Below are positions 16,046-24,940 of a stretch of DNA of 64,000 bases, piece after piece. The DNA is taken from positions 124,001 through 188,000 of the IMG/VR virus record IMGVR_UViG_3300025127_006147; one strand, 5' to 3'. The notes under the pieces are model-generated. The model ran no database searches. It had not been told where the DNA came from and was given only the letters and a program-made list of their open reading frames with translations. The DNA is from a virus. How positions within the stretch are numbered: position 1 is the stretch's first letter; each line of letters opens with the position of its first letter. Made by a program: the position numbers and the translations under genes.

Positions 16046-17149
16046 ATGAAATTACTTCATACAATACAAACCCTAGTAGAACAGGAAGGACAACCTTTTT
16101 GGGTTAAACAAGCACTCGATAGTTGGGATTGGGATGACATTCACGACACTCTTAAACTATTTGGTGGTGACCTACATGAATATTACAAAGCTTTAGAGAG
16201 TAGAGGTTTCGGTGAAGACTTTTTAAATCAAATAACTCATTGGGAAGAATCTCCAAATTACTATATCACACAAGCTTTAGGTGGTAGAGACGCTTATAGG
16301 AGGGGTCTAATAGATGAAGACTTACTAGTAAAGTATGTAGTAGATAATATAGTAGAGAATGAGATTAGGGATTTAAAAAAATACGAAACTGGTAAGATAT
16401 ACCTTACTTTAGACATGTATAGTAAACCTGATTTTTTTGAGAAAGATTCATATGACCGTATAAGTTGTGAGGAAACCGCAAGATTAGTATTTGAAGATAC
16501 TTTGTGGGAAAATTGGGAGAATACGGATACCTGGACACCTAACCTAGATGGGTTACTTGAAAATTTATCACCACAAAATTACAAAAAATTAATATCTAAC
16601 ATCTTAAATAATCACCAAACGTTAACTTGTTTCAGAGAAGAGTTTGAGTCTTGGGTAGAACAAGACAATATTGGTGAAGATACTTTTTATGTAGATGTTT
16701 CTAGAATGAATTGGTTTTTAAATGACCCAGATAGATATAATTTCGAAGTATTACTTGGTTGTGCGGAAGAGTTAGAGGATTATGTAGATGAAATGAAACG
16801 AAGTTATCAAAGAGCTTATAATGATGAATTATTGTCGATTTACTACAATCAATACCATAAGGATTTAGAAAGGTTACTAGGTAAACCTGTAGGTAAAGAT
16901 AAAACCTATGACTACAGAGGAAAAGAAAAAATTGAACTTGAGGCAGATGTTTATGAAGTTACAGATTTGGTAAATAAAATATTAATTGAGGCCGCTTTAA
17001 GTGGAGAAGAACTACAATACTCGGAGTTTGGTGAAATATATAGAGATTTAAATAGTGGGGGTGGATTATGTCCAGGTCATTTTGATGACGTTTATGACGA
17101 TGAAAAACTTTGGGAACAGTACAATGAACGATTTAGTGAGTATTTATAG
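16046..17149 (+). CDS. Putative head-packaged protein, unknown function
   Basis: A 367-residue acidic protein beginning MKLLHTIQTLVEQEGQPFW. The N-terminus resembles T4 internal-protein head-targeting peptides: short, amphipathic, ending in L-V-E with Q after it. The body is helical, rich in Trp, Tyr and Asp, with no recognised catalytic motif. The ATG at 16040 would add two residues, but the constant 3-4 base spacing from the TATTTAT octamer in neighbouring late genes favours 16046. It follows a strong terminator. Confidence 0.7.
   Translation: MKLLHTIQTLVEQEGQPFWVKQALDSWDWDDIHDTLKLFGGDLHEYYKALESRGFGEDFLNQITHWEESPNYYITQALGGRDAYRRGLIDEDLLVKYVVDNIVENEIRDLKKYETGKIYLTLDMYSKPDFFEKDSYDRISCEETARLVFEDTLWENWENTDTWTPNLDGLLENLSPQNYKKLISNILNNHQTLTCFREEFESWVEQDNIGEDTFYVDVSRMNWFLNDPDRYNFEVLLGCAEELEDYVDEMKRSYQRAYNDELLSIYYNQYHKDLERLLGKPVGKDKTYDYRGKEKIELEADVYEVTDLVNKILIEAALSGEELQYSEFGEIYRDLNSGGGLCPGHFDDVYDDEKLWEQYNERFSEYL
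17141..17148 (+). promoter_or_regulatory. TATTTATA late-promoter-like octamer
   Basis: TATTTATA overlaps the last codons of the previous gene and lies 14 bases before the amidase ATG at 17163. Confidence 0.45.
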
Positions 17150-17162
17150 TTAAAACAAAATT

Positions 17163-17999
17163 ATGGAACTCAAAAAGATTTATTTAGAGAGTGAGGAGTA
17201 TTATCATGACATAGTCCCTAAAAAGACAATATACTTACATCACACAGCTGGTAGTCACAGACCTGATTGGACTGTTGCTAACTGGGAAAGAGACAAGACC
17301 AAAAGTGGTGGAGTAAGACACATCGCTACTGCTTATGTTATCGGTGGTAAATCAACCAGAGACGGTAATACTAAATGGGATGGTACTGTCATAGAATGTC
17401 ATCCACCAGAAAAGTGGGCACATCATCTGGGAATCAAAGCAAGAAACAATAGAACACTAAATAAAGAAAGTATTGGTTTAGAGATATGTAACTATGGTCC
17501 TATTAAAGTTAAAGATGGGGAGTATTTCAACTACGTTAATAGTAGGGTACCTAAAGAAGATGTTATTGATTTAGGATTCACCTTTAAGGGTTACAGACAC
17601 TACCATGCTTATACAGACGCACAAATAGAATCTACAAGACAACTTATACATTACCTAAGTGATAAATTTGATATTGATATTGCTAAAGGAATGAAAAGAA
17701 TCATCAACAAATCTTTAAAGATGCCAGAAGATTTAGATTTACTAGGAAAACAAAAATGGTTAAACATTCAAGGATATCTAGGAGCTAACGGTAGGGTATT
17801 AGCGGAAGATGGTGTAGATGGAAGAAATACACAATACGCTGTAGATTCTTATCTTCATGACAAAAAAGGAGATGCTTTTGCATTGAATAAACAAGCTTTA
17901 GTTGGAGCGGAAGGAGTATGGACACATACTAATGTAAGAAAAGATAAATTTGATTTATCCCCACAACCTAAGTTAATTGAAATGTTAAGTGAATTATAA
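17163..17999 (+). CDS. N-acetylmuramoyl-L-alanine amidase (PGRP/Amidase_2 type)
   Basis: A 278-residue peptidoglycan hydrolase cutting the bond between MurNAc and L-Ala. The zinc amidase fold spans residues about 20-175: YLHHTAGSH (first zinc His), GTVIECHPPEKWAHH with HLGIKARNN, SIGLEICNYG, and YRHYHAYTDAQ. The C-terminal third (about 195-260) looks like a peptidoglycan-binding helical repeat (GVDGRNTQYAVDSYL). There is no signal peptide, so it would need a holin or virion location. Late motif upstream fits lysis. Confidence 0.85.
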   Translation: MELKKIYLESEEYYHDIVPKKTIYLHHTAGSHRPDWTVANWERDKTKSGGVRHIATAYVIGGKSTRDGNTKWDGTVIECHPPEKWAHHLGIKARNNRTLNKESIGLEICNYGPIKVKDGEYFNYVNSRVPKEDVIDLGFTFKGYRHYHAYTDAQIESTRQLIHYLSDKFDIDIAKGMKRIINKSLKMPEDLDLLGKQKWLNIQGYLGANGRVLAEDGVDGRNTQYAVDSYLHDKKGDAFALNKQALVGAEGVWTHTNVRKDKFDLSPQPKLIEMLSEL

Positions 18000-18055
18000 A
18001 CCTTAAAGGTTTACGCTTAACATTTAGTTGTGTATAATTTATAAAAATATAAGTT

Positions 18056-18256
18056 ATGAAGATAATTACACACAAATTTAAAAGAACAGATAATGACATT
18101 GTATATCTAGTTAATCTAGTAGATGTCACTGGTCACCCTCTTGAGAGTTTAGTGGCAGAAAATAAAGATGAACGTACTAGTGTTGCAAACTCTTTAGCCA
18201 TTAAACATAACATTAAAAATGTTTTACACAATCCAGGTTTTTCAATAGTATCATAA
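18056..18256 (+). CDS. Hypothetical small protein
   Basis: A 66-residue protein (MKIITHKFKRTDNDIVYLVN at the N-terminus), mixed alpha/beta. Its stop overlaps the next ATG by one base (TAATG), indicating translational coupling. Function unknown. Confidence 0.65.
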   Translation: MKIITHKFKRTDNDIVYLVNLVDVTGHPLESLVAENKDERTSVANSLAIKHNIKNVLHNPGFSIVS

Positions 18257-18432
18257 TGAAACAAGAATCATTAAATAAAAAAATAGATAGAGTTATTGAA
18301 AAATTAAGGATAGCACAATCTGAAAAAAATGAAAAATCTATTCAAGAGAGTATAAACGAGCTAAATAAGTTGTGGGAAGAATCTAGTGTAGAGATGAAAA
18401 AAAATGCTCGTAAAGATGGTTTTGATGTTTAA
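18256..18432 (+). CDS. Small coiled-coil protein
   Basis: A 58-residue, highly charged helical protein (MKQESLNKKIDRVIEKLRIA) starting on the last base of the preceding stop codon. No family recognised. The coupling and codon use like its neighbours support a real gene. Confidence 0.65.
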   Translation: MKQESLNKKIDRVIEKLRIAQSEKNEKSIQESINELNKLWEESSVEMKKNARKDGFDV

Positions 18433-18452
18433 GGCCATCCAAACAATTTTAA

Positions 18453-18674
18453 ATGGAAGAAAAACAAAAACTGAGAGACCTAGTTTCTCAAAAAGACAAA
18501 ATCACCAAGGAGATAGAACAAATTCAAAACGAATGTTCTCATTCTGATAAACACATTAAGTTTATAAGTGATGACAAAGGAAGTACATCTAAACCGATGT
18601 GGGTCTGCAAAATATGTGAAAAAGTGTTAAACATACCCACACAACAAGAGATAGAGAATTGGATGAAAAAATAA
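18453..18674 (+). CDS. Small coiled-coil/zinc-ribbon-like protein
   Basis: A 73-residue protein: an N-terminal coiled coil (residues 1-25), then CSHSDKH and later WVCKICEKVLN. Cys and His (C-x4-H, C-x2-C) could form a small zinc site. Function unknown; third gene of the 18056 operon. Confidence 0.65.
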   Translation: MEEKQKLRDLVSQKDKITKEIEQIQNECSHSDKHIKFISDDKGSTSKPMWVCKICEKVLNIPTQQEIENWMKK

Positions 18675-18686
18675 TGTTGTATTTTA

Positions 18687-18717
18687 TTGGTTAAGTGTAA
18701 AAATTTTTTTAATTTTG
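18687..18717 (+). promoter_or_regulatory. Bacteroidota-type promoter
   Basis: TTG (18687-18689), 20 bases, TAATTTTG (18710-18717). The TATTTATA octamer follows at 18724, so the gene at 18753 seems to have both promoter classes. Confidence 0.6.
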
Positions 18718-18723
18718 TATAAA

Positions 18724-18731
18724 TATTTATA
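18724..18731 (+). promoter_or_regulatory. TATTTATA late-promoter-like octamer
   Basis: TATTTATA 21 bases before the ATG at 18753, just downstream of a host-type promoter. Confidence 0.5.
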
Positions 18732-18752
18732 TTAACCTGACAATAACATTAT

Positions 18753-18941
18753 ATGCTAATAGTAAAAGTACAAAAAAACAACATAGATAGAGCCATCAAA
18801 CAGATGAGGAGAAAAGTAATTAATACACAACTCCTAAAAGAGTGTAGAAAAAGAAAACACTTTACCAAACCATCAATCATCCGAAGAGATGAAATTCAAA
18901 AAGCAAGTTACGTACAAAAAAAGTTTGGAGACGAAGATTAA
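18753..18941 (+). CDS. Ribosomal protein S21-like small basic protein
   Basis: A 62-residue very basic protein: MLIVKVQKNNIDRAIKQMRR, then KECRKRKHFTKPSIIRRDEI. The layout (N-terminal strand, helix with alternating K/R, then a F/Y-x-K-P-S-x-x-R-R element) resembles bacterial ribosomal protein bS21, which is known from several phages. The resemblance is by eye. If right, it could replace host S21 on ribosomes and favour phage mRNAs that lack Shine-Dalgarno sequences. Its last four bases overlap the convergent gene at 18938. Confidence 0.7.
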   Translation: MLIVKVQKNNIDRAIKQMRRKVINTQLLKECRKRKHFTKPSIIRRDEIQKASYVQKKFGDED

Positions 18942-21900
18942 GATTCAAACATGGTAGGACTTTGTACATAAGTTACAAAATCCTCAAATGATTTAACATA
19001 CCTTTCTTGATTCATACGACTGTCGTTTCCTACGTTCTCCCTTACCTCCACGTCAAAAACAATAGTTTCGTTCTCAGTATCTATTTTTCTAATACCCACT
19101 TTCCTATCTGGTTTATTGGGGTTACCATACTTTTTACTAAAGTTATATATACCCCAGTCATGAGATTCAAATTTTTCTTTCGTTAAATAATCATTAACCT
19201 TTTTTATAAAATCTTTTCTTCTTTCTATATCCACGTCATCTATTTTTTCTAAAAAGCTATCAATTTCAGATTCAACATTTTCTTCTGTTCCTTCTGACCA
19301 CTCATATGTGTCATAATACACATCCTGAGGTTCAGTAGGGATGTAGTTGATTTGTTTATCTTGACTAAAGAGTGTATCTAAAGTACCACCCTCTGAAGGT
19401 AAGTTTTCACTAACAAGATAAAGTAAAGGTTCCCAACCTATATGTATTCTTACACTGTCTCCTCCTATATGGTCATATTCTAAAAATATTTCATTTTTGA
19501 AGAATTGTTTCATTTCTTCTACTCTACTTTCACCAACACCTTTACCTACTTCATATAATATATCTGGAGCAGCGTTGTCCCATTCTGTAGGAAAGTACTT
19601 TTCAAAAAAGTCATTTATTTCCCCATCTTCAAATTGATGACACGGTCTATCTATAGGTTTGTCGGTACCCTCTATTAGATTCATTAACTCGGTTACTTTT
19701 CTCAATTGACTATCATTAAACCAACAAGACATATAATTTAATTCGTCATCATCTATCTCCTCATAATAATCACTATAACCATAATCATGAGCTAAATTAT
19801 AATAATATTCACCATCACCAATTACTAAAACGTTTTGTATCCAGTCATCTTTTTTTAAATAAACGTTAATTCCGTCAGGAACAATCTCTATTTCATCTTC
19901 ACCCCCTCGAGTGTAATAACTTTCCGTATAAGGTTCAAACTCACCATAATATTCTTCTAAATCTGCAGGGTCACCATTATTATTAATTATATTGTATATA
20001 AGTTCACCCAATTTACTATGTTCTTTACCGTCCAATAAAACATCTTCATCAAATTCCATATTGTATTTAATTCTTTCAGGTAAACTATATTTTACATGAA
20101 AGAACTTTTGTAATTCTTTTTCTTGACTTAGGAGTTCTTTAAGATTTTCCACCATACCATTAGTATTATACATATACTTCTGACTCTTAGGTTCACGTAA
20201 AAAAGGAATTTTACCTCTATCTATAAGTAAAAGTTGGTTAGGGCCACCTATTCTAACAGGGGATGAATCTTTTTTAAATTCAATAATATAAGGAGTTCCC
20301 ATACTTGCTTGACTCTGTAAAATTGTATTTAAGGACTCACAATATTTAGTGTTTGGTATATTACAAATACCATCTTTGTCAAGTGGTACATATATCCTGT
20401 AATCTTCGTTATCCAGGACCACCTTTTTACGTATGTTTACTTTATTATCTGTTTGTTCATATAAATCTTCACCTCTTCTAAAACCAGGTCTTAATATCCA
20501 CTCGTCCGAACCTTCACCACCTACCATTGTGATTTCTGGACCGTCACCATCTATTGGCATTATGTTATAAATTCTCTTGTCATAATTCGGTAAACCCGAT
20601 TTTGGCACTTTGGGATGATACCGAACACCAAAATTCCATCCAGTAACTACGTATGGTTTGAATAACTCCATGTGTTTAGATGAACCAAGAGATTTGTGGA
20701 TTATTATAATTTCATCACCCACATCTAATGTCATGTTTTTTTTTAAATCTTTAGATTCTTGTAAAGACTCTTTACCATACCTTTCTGTAATATCTTTTAA
20801 AAGTATATCATAAAGTTGTTCTCCTTCTTCATTACTTAACCCATGTCTTAGTTTTGTATTCTCTACAGAACCTCTAATGACTTCCTCGAAGGACCTACCT
20901 TGTTTTATTCTTCTTGCGTTAAGACCAGAAGTCTGTGCATCGATTTCATGGTCTTGAGTATAATATGGTAAACCTTTTAAATCTTCTTCAGTTTCTCCAG
21001 GGTGAGTACCCATAACTTCTTGTTCCGCATGTCTAATTTCATGCCTAATATATTCAGTTAAGTAATCTTCTATATGTGTATAACTTTCAGGTTCCATAAG
21101 TGGATTGATAATTAAACCAATCTCTATTGTATCATCACCAGCGTAATAAGCATCTATATTAAATTCATCTTCTATCTCTTCATCTCTACCAAGAGTTAGT
21201 TCTAAGGTGAATGAATAATTTTCTATTGCATAAAGCATTTCATCTGGTCTTAGGTCTTCAGGTAAAAAGTAAGTCTTAGTTTCTGGTTCAGTAACTGTGT
21301 CCTTAACAACTTTCATAACGTCATCAACCATCATTAAAGTTTCATTATAAAAATCAGTTTGTTCGTTTAAGTTATCTCTACCTCTATCTAATGATTTTAA
21401 TTTACCACCTAATTTCTTTATTATATGATTAAACACATTTTTAAATCCTATTATGCCCACACCTACAAGAACACTTTTTAAGTAACCTGTGGGTGAACCA
21501 GGATGTATGAGACCCTGATTTATTAAGAAAAGTAAACCATCTAATATAGGGAAAGCTAAAAATGTAAAAGCTACTACATCAGCTAATGAGTTAGCTGTAT
21601 AACCTAAGGATTCACCTATTTTAATCGCTATATCTTCAACCGATTTTAAGAAATCTAAAACTACAGACAGTCCTTTAGTAAGTCCTTTTTCTCTTATAAT
21701 ATCCATAAGTTTTTGAACTTTATCTTTATGTCTCCCCACCAAAATCCACATAGCTGTTATGTACAGTAAGATTACATCTTGTTCAGTTAAAGTAGGCATT
21801 GTTCCCGACATTAACTCTTTAACCGCGGGTAACATAGCTGTAATACCAGTTCCGAAAGTAAAGGTACCATCTATAACATCACCCAAATCCATTAAGGTTT

Positions 21901-21982
21901 TTTTAACTACAGAATCTTTTTCCTCTATCTTTTCTAAAATTAATCCTTTTTGATTAACACTATTGATTAAACTGATATTCAT
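18938..21982 (-). CDS. Large membrane HExxH metallopeptidase-like polyprotein
   Basis: A 1014-residue multi-domain protein. N-terminus MNISLINSVNQKGLILEKIEE contains I-L-E. Residues about 40-190 hold several hydrophobic segments (VILLYITAMWILV, VVAFTFLAFPILDGLLFLI). At 314-318 is HEIRH, an HExxH zinc-protease motif, in a context like EYIRHEIRHAEQEVMG. L-Q-E-S (407-410) and L-Y-E-Q (507-510) bracket a GD module (LDVGDEIIIIHKSL ... DEWILRPGF) related to repeats of the 53123 protein. The remainder is acidic with no known family. A head-packaged, self-contained membrane-active enzyme cut at L-x-E is inferred. Confidence 0.75.
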   Translation of the reverse strand: MNISLINSVNQKGLILEKIEEKDSVVKKTLMDLGDVIDGTFTFGTGITAMLPAVKELMSGTMPTLTEQDVILLYITAMWILVGRHKDKVQKLMDIIREKGLTKGLSVVLDFLKSVEDIAIKIGESLGYTANSLADVVAFTFLAFPILDGLLFLINQGLIHPGSPTGYLKSVLVGVGIIGFKNVFNHIIKKLGGKLKSLDRGRDNLNEQTDFYNETLMMVDDVMKVVKDTVTEPETKTYFLPEDLRPDEMLYAIENYSFTLELTLGRDEEIEDEFNIDAYYAGDDTIEIGLIINPLMEPESYTHIEDYLTEYIRHEIRHAEQEVMGTHPGETEEDLKGLPYYTQDHEIDAQTSGLNARRIKQGRSFEEVIRGSVENTKLRHGLSNEEGEQLYDILLKDITERYGKESLQESKDLKKNMTLDVGDEIIIIHKSLGSSKHMELFKPYVVTGWNFGVRYHPKVPKSGLPNYDKRIYNIMPIDGDGPEITMVGGEGSDEWILRPGFRRGEDLYEQTDNKVNIRKKVVLDNEDYRIYVPLDKDGICNIPNTKYCESLNTILQSQASMGTPYIIEFKKDSSPVRIGGPNQLLLIDRGKIPFLREPKSQKYMYNTNGMVENLKELLSQEKELQKFFHVKYSLPERIKYNMEFDEDVLLDGKEHSKLGELIYNIINNNGDPADLEEYYGEFEPYTESYYTRGGEDEIEIVPDGINVYLKKDDWIQNVLVIGDGEYYYNLAHDYGYSDYYEEIDDDELNYMSCWFNDSQLRKVTELMNLIEGTDKPIDRPCHQFEDGEINDFFEKYFPTEWDNAAPDILYEVGKGVGESRVEEMKQFFKNEIFLEYDHIGGDSVRIHIGWEPLLYLVSENLPSEGGTLDTLFSQDKQINYIPTEPQDVYYDTYEWSEGTEENVESEIDSFLEKIDDVDIERRKDFIKKVNDYLTKEKFESHDWGIYNFSKKYGNPNKPDRKVGIRKIDTENETIVFDVEVRENVGNDSRMNQERYVKSFEDFVTYVQSPTMFES

Positions 21983-21997
21983 TTAATTTCTTTTACT

Positions 21998-22005
21998 AAT
22001 AAATA
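21998..22005 (-). promoter_or_regulatory. TATTTATT late-promoter-like octamer
   Basis: On the minus strand TATTTATT lies 15 bases before the ATG of the 18938-21982 gene, in a divergent gap shared with the DUF192 gene. Confidence 0.45.
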
Positions 22006-22017
22006 TAATCTTAAAAC

Positions 22018-22025
22018 TATTTATG
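22018..22025 (+). promoter_or_regulatory. TATTTATG late-promoter-like octamer, 3 bases from ATG
   Basis: TATTTATG followed by TAT and the ATG at 22029. The ATG inside the octamer (22023) is probably not the start. Confidence 0.5.
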
Positions 22026-22028
22026 TAT

Positions 22029-22370
22029 ATGGAATTATCAATAAATAGAAAGACTATACCAATAGAAGTAATGGAGACTCCTAGTCAGAAGAGTTTAGGG
22101 ATGATGGGTAGAAAAAAATTGAATGGTGGTATGTTATTTACTTTCCCAGAAATACAGGAACAATCTTTTTGGATGAAGAACTGTCTAATTCCATTGGATA
22201 TACTTATGTTGGTTGATAATAAAGTAACTAAAATTCATTCTAATTGTCCACCTTGTACTAGTAATCCTTGTAAACATTACCAAGGAATTGGTAACAAAGT
22301 TTTAGAATTGAATGGAGGTGAGTGTAAAAAGTTAGGCATTAAAATAGGGGATGAGTTAGAATTTATCTAA
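22029..22370 (+). CDS. DUF192 family protein
   Basis: A 113-residue protein with the DUF192 signature: SQKSLGMMGRKKLNGGMLFT, then SFWMKNCLIPLDILMLVDN and a closing VLELNGGECKKLGIKIGDEL. DUF192 is a compact beta-barrel of unknown biochemical function, usually exported in bacteria; here no signal peptide is present. Two extra Cys (CPPCTSNPC) sit in the middle. Its 3' end overlaps the convergent DHH gene by 8 bases. Start chosen by the constant octamer spacing. Confidence 0.85.
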   Translation: MELSINRKTIPIEVMETPSQKSLGMMGRKKLNGGMLFTFPEIQEQSFWMKNCLIPLDILMLVDNKVTKIHSNCPPCTSNPCKHYQGIGNKVLELNGGECKKLGIKIGDELEFI

Positions 22371-24276
22371 GTTCCTTACCTATTTTATTAAGTAATTCGT
22401 GAGCTAAACCAACATTTTCCATAGCTTTAACTACATCACTTTTCCCAATAACAGGAATCTTATCTAATAAACCTCTTAACTTATCTAAAATTCCAGGTAC
22501 CTCATCTATAGCTAATCTTTCAAGACCTTGTTCACCTACAAAAGCTGCGAAGTCACTAATACCTGTTGGGTCAGGAGCCAGTTGAATTATTCTGGAAGTT
22601 AAATCCAAAAGGTCAGAAGTCACAGTAAACATTTCTTTTTCTATTGTTTTAAGGTCTTTAGCTGTAGGATTATTTTTAAATTTATCTAGAGCTATTTCTA
22701 AATCAGTATTATGTTTTTTAACCTCATAAATATTTTTACCTATTAAGGCGACCATGACTGGCATACCTACCACACCTGTTGCTCCTATAGCTGCAGCACC
22801 CAAATCACCTAACGCGTCTGAAACAAAAGAAGTTTCTAAAAGAGTATTTTTTATATTATGTTTAATTTCATTAATAGAACTCTGTTCTATTTTTTCTTTA
22901 AGTTTTTCTACCATTTGTTTCTGTACCCATTTAACAAACTCTACATAACGAGTTGTTTGACCAGCTTGTTTTCGGTAAGACCCTTGTGGATTTCTGGTAG
23001 CTCTTGAAAAGAAATTAAGTCCACTTACATTAGTTATACATTTATGTCCACCACTATTAGCCTGAATTACGTCCCAAGCAGATACAGTTATATTATCTAA
23101 AATTTGTTTTTGTTCTTCACTTAAATTTTGCCATGGTGTGTCAATAATTTTTACAGCTTCACTGTAGTAAGGTGAGTTCACGGGTGGCATGTTATTAAGT
23201 TTGTCTTTATATAAAGCAAACAAATCAGATGTTTTGAAACCTATACTACTTTCATCAGCTTTAGTCTCACCTATTCTTTTTATTACTGAAACAGGTACTT
23301 GATTTTTCTTAAGTTGAGGTTCGATACCACCTAATACTTCTTGAGCTATATCAGCTAAGTTAATTCCCTTTAAAGCTCTGTCTTTCTTAAACGGGTTACA
23401 TGACGCTTGTACCAATCCCATAGGCCAAGCTATAACTAAAAAGTCAGCATCTGGATATATTTTAAAAGGTGTATAACGGTCATACGACCCTGGTTTAAAA
23501 AGACTACCTCCACCATATTGTACTATAATATTATCCTCTAAAGTTAGATTATCACTTTCTTCTTGTGATTTAATATATTCTTGTTGATTAACCTTCATTT
23601 GTTCTGGACTAGCAAAATTTCTATCTCCAGCTATCGAGTTAATGTTATGAAAAATATTCATTAGTGAAGGTGATGACCTATCAACTAACGCTTCTAAGAA
23701 TCCTGGTTTATTTTTGTAAGCTAATAATAACTTGTTTGTTAAAAGAGCTAACATCCATTTATTACTAGGAACAGTACCATTAGCGTCAAACTTTTTAATG
23801 TAATTCATAACATCGTCTGGAGTTAAACCGTGTTTTGCATAATCAGCACTATCTACAGTAGATATTCTCATCACATCATCACTTGTAAAAATATCTTGGG
23901 GACTCACTATTTGTGAAAGAGTTTCCACGTTGGACCTAGCTCCTCTAAATTGAGTCGAAGTGTCTCCCTCAACACCCGATTGACTATCATGATGGTCAGT
24001 ATGTATAGTGAACATAGGTTTACCATGAGCAAAATCTACCAAAACCTGCATTGTGTCTCCTTCAGCTTTAGGTTTAGCTACAGAAAATTCTTTATCACCG
24101 TATTGAATAACATGAGTATCTACCACATCTATACCATACTTTTCTAAGTATTCTTTCATTGCTATTGCAGATACTACACCATCTAAGTCCTGGTGAAAAT
24201 AAATTTCAGCTTTAGGATATCTTTTAGCTATCTTATTAATATCCTGTATTCCACTTTCTTTAATTATCTTTTTCAT
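22363..24276 (-). CDS. DHH-family phosphoesterase, putative head-packaged
   Basis: A 637-residue protein. MKKIIKESGIQDINK carries I-K-E near the N-terminus. The DHH phosphoesterase fold (RecJ / oligoribonuclease NrnA / Orn-like superfamily) covers about residues 20-400: EIYFHQDLDGVVSAIAMKEY (motif I), LVDFAHGK (motif II), HTDHHDSQSG (motif III, the DHH), STVDSADYA (motif IV), and GHKCITNVSG near 405. Two metal ions would be bound by these Asp/His residues. The C-terminal 170 residues contain a hydrophobic segment (VVGMPVMVALIGKNIY). Substrate may be nano-RNA, ssDNA or a dinucleotide. TATTTATA four bases upstream of ATG marks it as late. Confidence 0.82.
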   Translation of the reverse strand: MKKIIKESGIQDINKIAKRYPKAEIYFHQDLDGVVSAIAMKEYLEKYGIDVVDTHVIQYGDKEFSVAKPKAEGDTMQVLVDFAHGKPMFTIHTDHHDSQSGVEGDTSTQFRGARSNVETLSQIVSPQDIFTSDDVMRISTVDSADYAKHGLTPDDVMNYIKKFDANGTVPSNKWMLALLTNKLLLAYKNKPGFLEALVDRSSPSLMNIFHNINSIAGDRNFASPEQMKVNQQEYIKSQEESDNLTLEDNIIVQYGGGSLFKPGSYDRYTPFKIYPDADFLVIAWPMGLVQASCNPFKKDRALKGINLADIAQEVLGGIEPQLKKNQVPVSVIKRIGETKADESSIGFKTSDLFALYKDKLNNMPPVNSPYYSEAVKIIDTPWQNLSEEQKQILDNITVSAWDVIQANSGGHKCITNVSGLNFFSRATRNPQGSYRKQAGQTTRYVEFVKWVQKQMVEKLKEKIEQSSINEIKHNIKNTLLETSFVSDALGDLGAAAIGATGVVGMPVMVALIGKNIYEVKKHNTDLEIALDKFKNNPTAKDLKTIEKEMFTVTSDLLDLTSRIIQLAPDPTGISDFAAFVGEQGLERLAIDEVPGILDKLRGLLDKIPVIGKSDVVKAMENVGLAHELLNKIGKELR

Positions 24277-24280
24277 ATAA

Positions 24281-24288
24281 TATAAATA
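24281..24288 (-). promoter_or_regulatory. TATTTATA late-promoter-like octamer, 4 bases from ATG
   Basis: On the minus strand TATTTATA then four bases then the ATG of the DHH phosphoesterase gene. Confidence 0.55.
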
Positions 24289-24292
24289 TTAA

Positions 24293-24910
24293 TTAGTTAT
24301 CTACACAACCACCATCTCTACAAAATAAATCTGCGGTTTCGTTTTTTCTTTCAGGATGACCCCAATCTAAATCATTTCTAATCCAAGATTGAGCACTTTT
24401 AAATTTACCAGTTTCAATTTTAGATATCCCTTGAGTCCTTATAAATGCAGAACAACCTAAGTTGTATGCAATATCTGACATCGCTATATACATACTAGTA
24501 GTTAATTTTCTTTCATTATGGTCTTTATCAGTCGCACGATTTTGCCATCTTTTAATACAGTTAGCCGCTTCTTGGATATCAGGTTTACTTAATTTTTCTG
24601 CCTCACTAACACTCATCGTTTTGTTCATGTAAGTTTTAATAACAGCAGGGTCAGTGGTTCCCCACCCTATAGTTAAAGTACCATATGTAGTTCCTCCAGT
24701 ATACTTAGGAGGCATTTTCATCTTTTTGTGTTTATTATAAACCCACTTTACTTTATCATCATAAACATAAGGTATGTGGTTACCTTTAACGTCCCCTTCA
24801 TTTCTTCTTAAATAATCAAATATTGGTTGTCCCGCAGACTTTTTATTCCAGTCATAAAAATTAACGGACTCCTGTTCGATTAATAAAGTAAGTTGATTTA
24901 TAAGTTTCAT
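24293..24910 (-). CDS. GH24-type lysozyme
   Basis: A 205-residue muramidase of the phage T4-lysozyme family. Catalytic region: RRNEGD with the general-acid Glu at about residue 38, YVYDDKVKWVY, and TYGTLTIGWGTTDPAV for the Asp/Thr part of the cleft. The C-terminal helical lobe ends GHPERKNETADLFC, matching the R-x-x-E-x-x-L-F signature. The N-terminus MKLINQLTLLIEQES has L-I-E-Q like head-targeted proteins here and adds about 25 residues to the minimal domain. It may therefore be a virion lysozyme rather than, or as well as, the endolysin. No signal peptide. Confidence 0.88.
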   Translation of the reverse strand: MKLINQLTLLIEQESVNFYDWNKKSAGQPIFDYLRRNEGDVKGNHIPYVYDDKVKWVYNKHKKMKMPPKYTGGTTYGTLTIGWGTTDPAVIKTYMNKTMSVSEAEKLSKPDIQEAANCIKRWQNRATDKDHNERKLTTSMYIAMSDIAYNLGCSAFIRTQGISKIETGKFKSAQSWIRNDLDWGHPERKNETADLFCRDGGCVDN

Positions 24911-24913
24911 ACC

Positions 24914-24921
24914 TATAAATA
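24914..24921 (-). promoter_or_regulatory. TATTTATA late-promoter-like octamer, 3 bases from ATG
   Basis: On the minus strand TATTTATA then GGT then the ATG of the lysozyme gene. Confidence 0.55.
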
Positions 24922-24940
24922 CTATAATAAGTAATAATGA

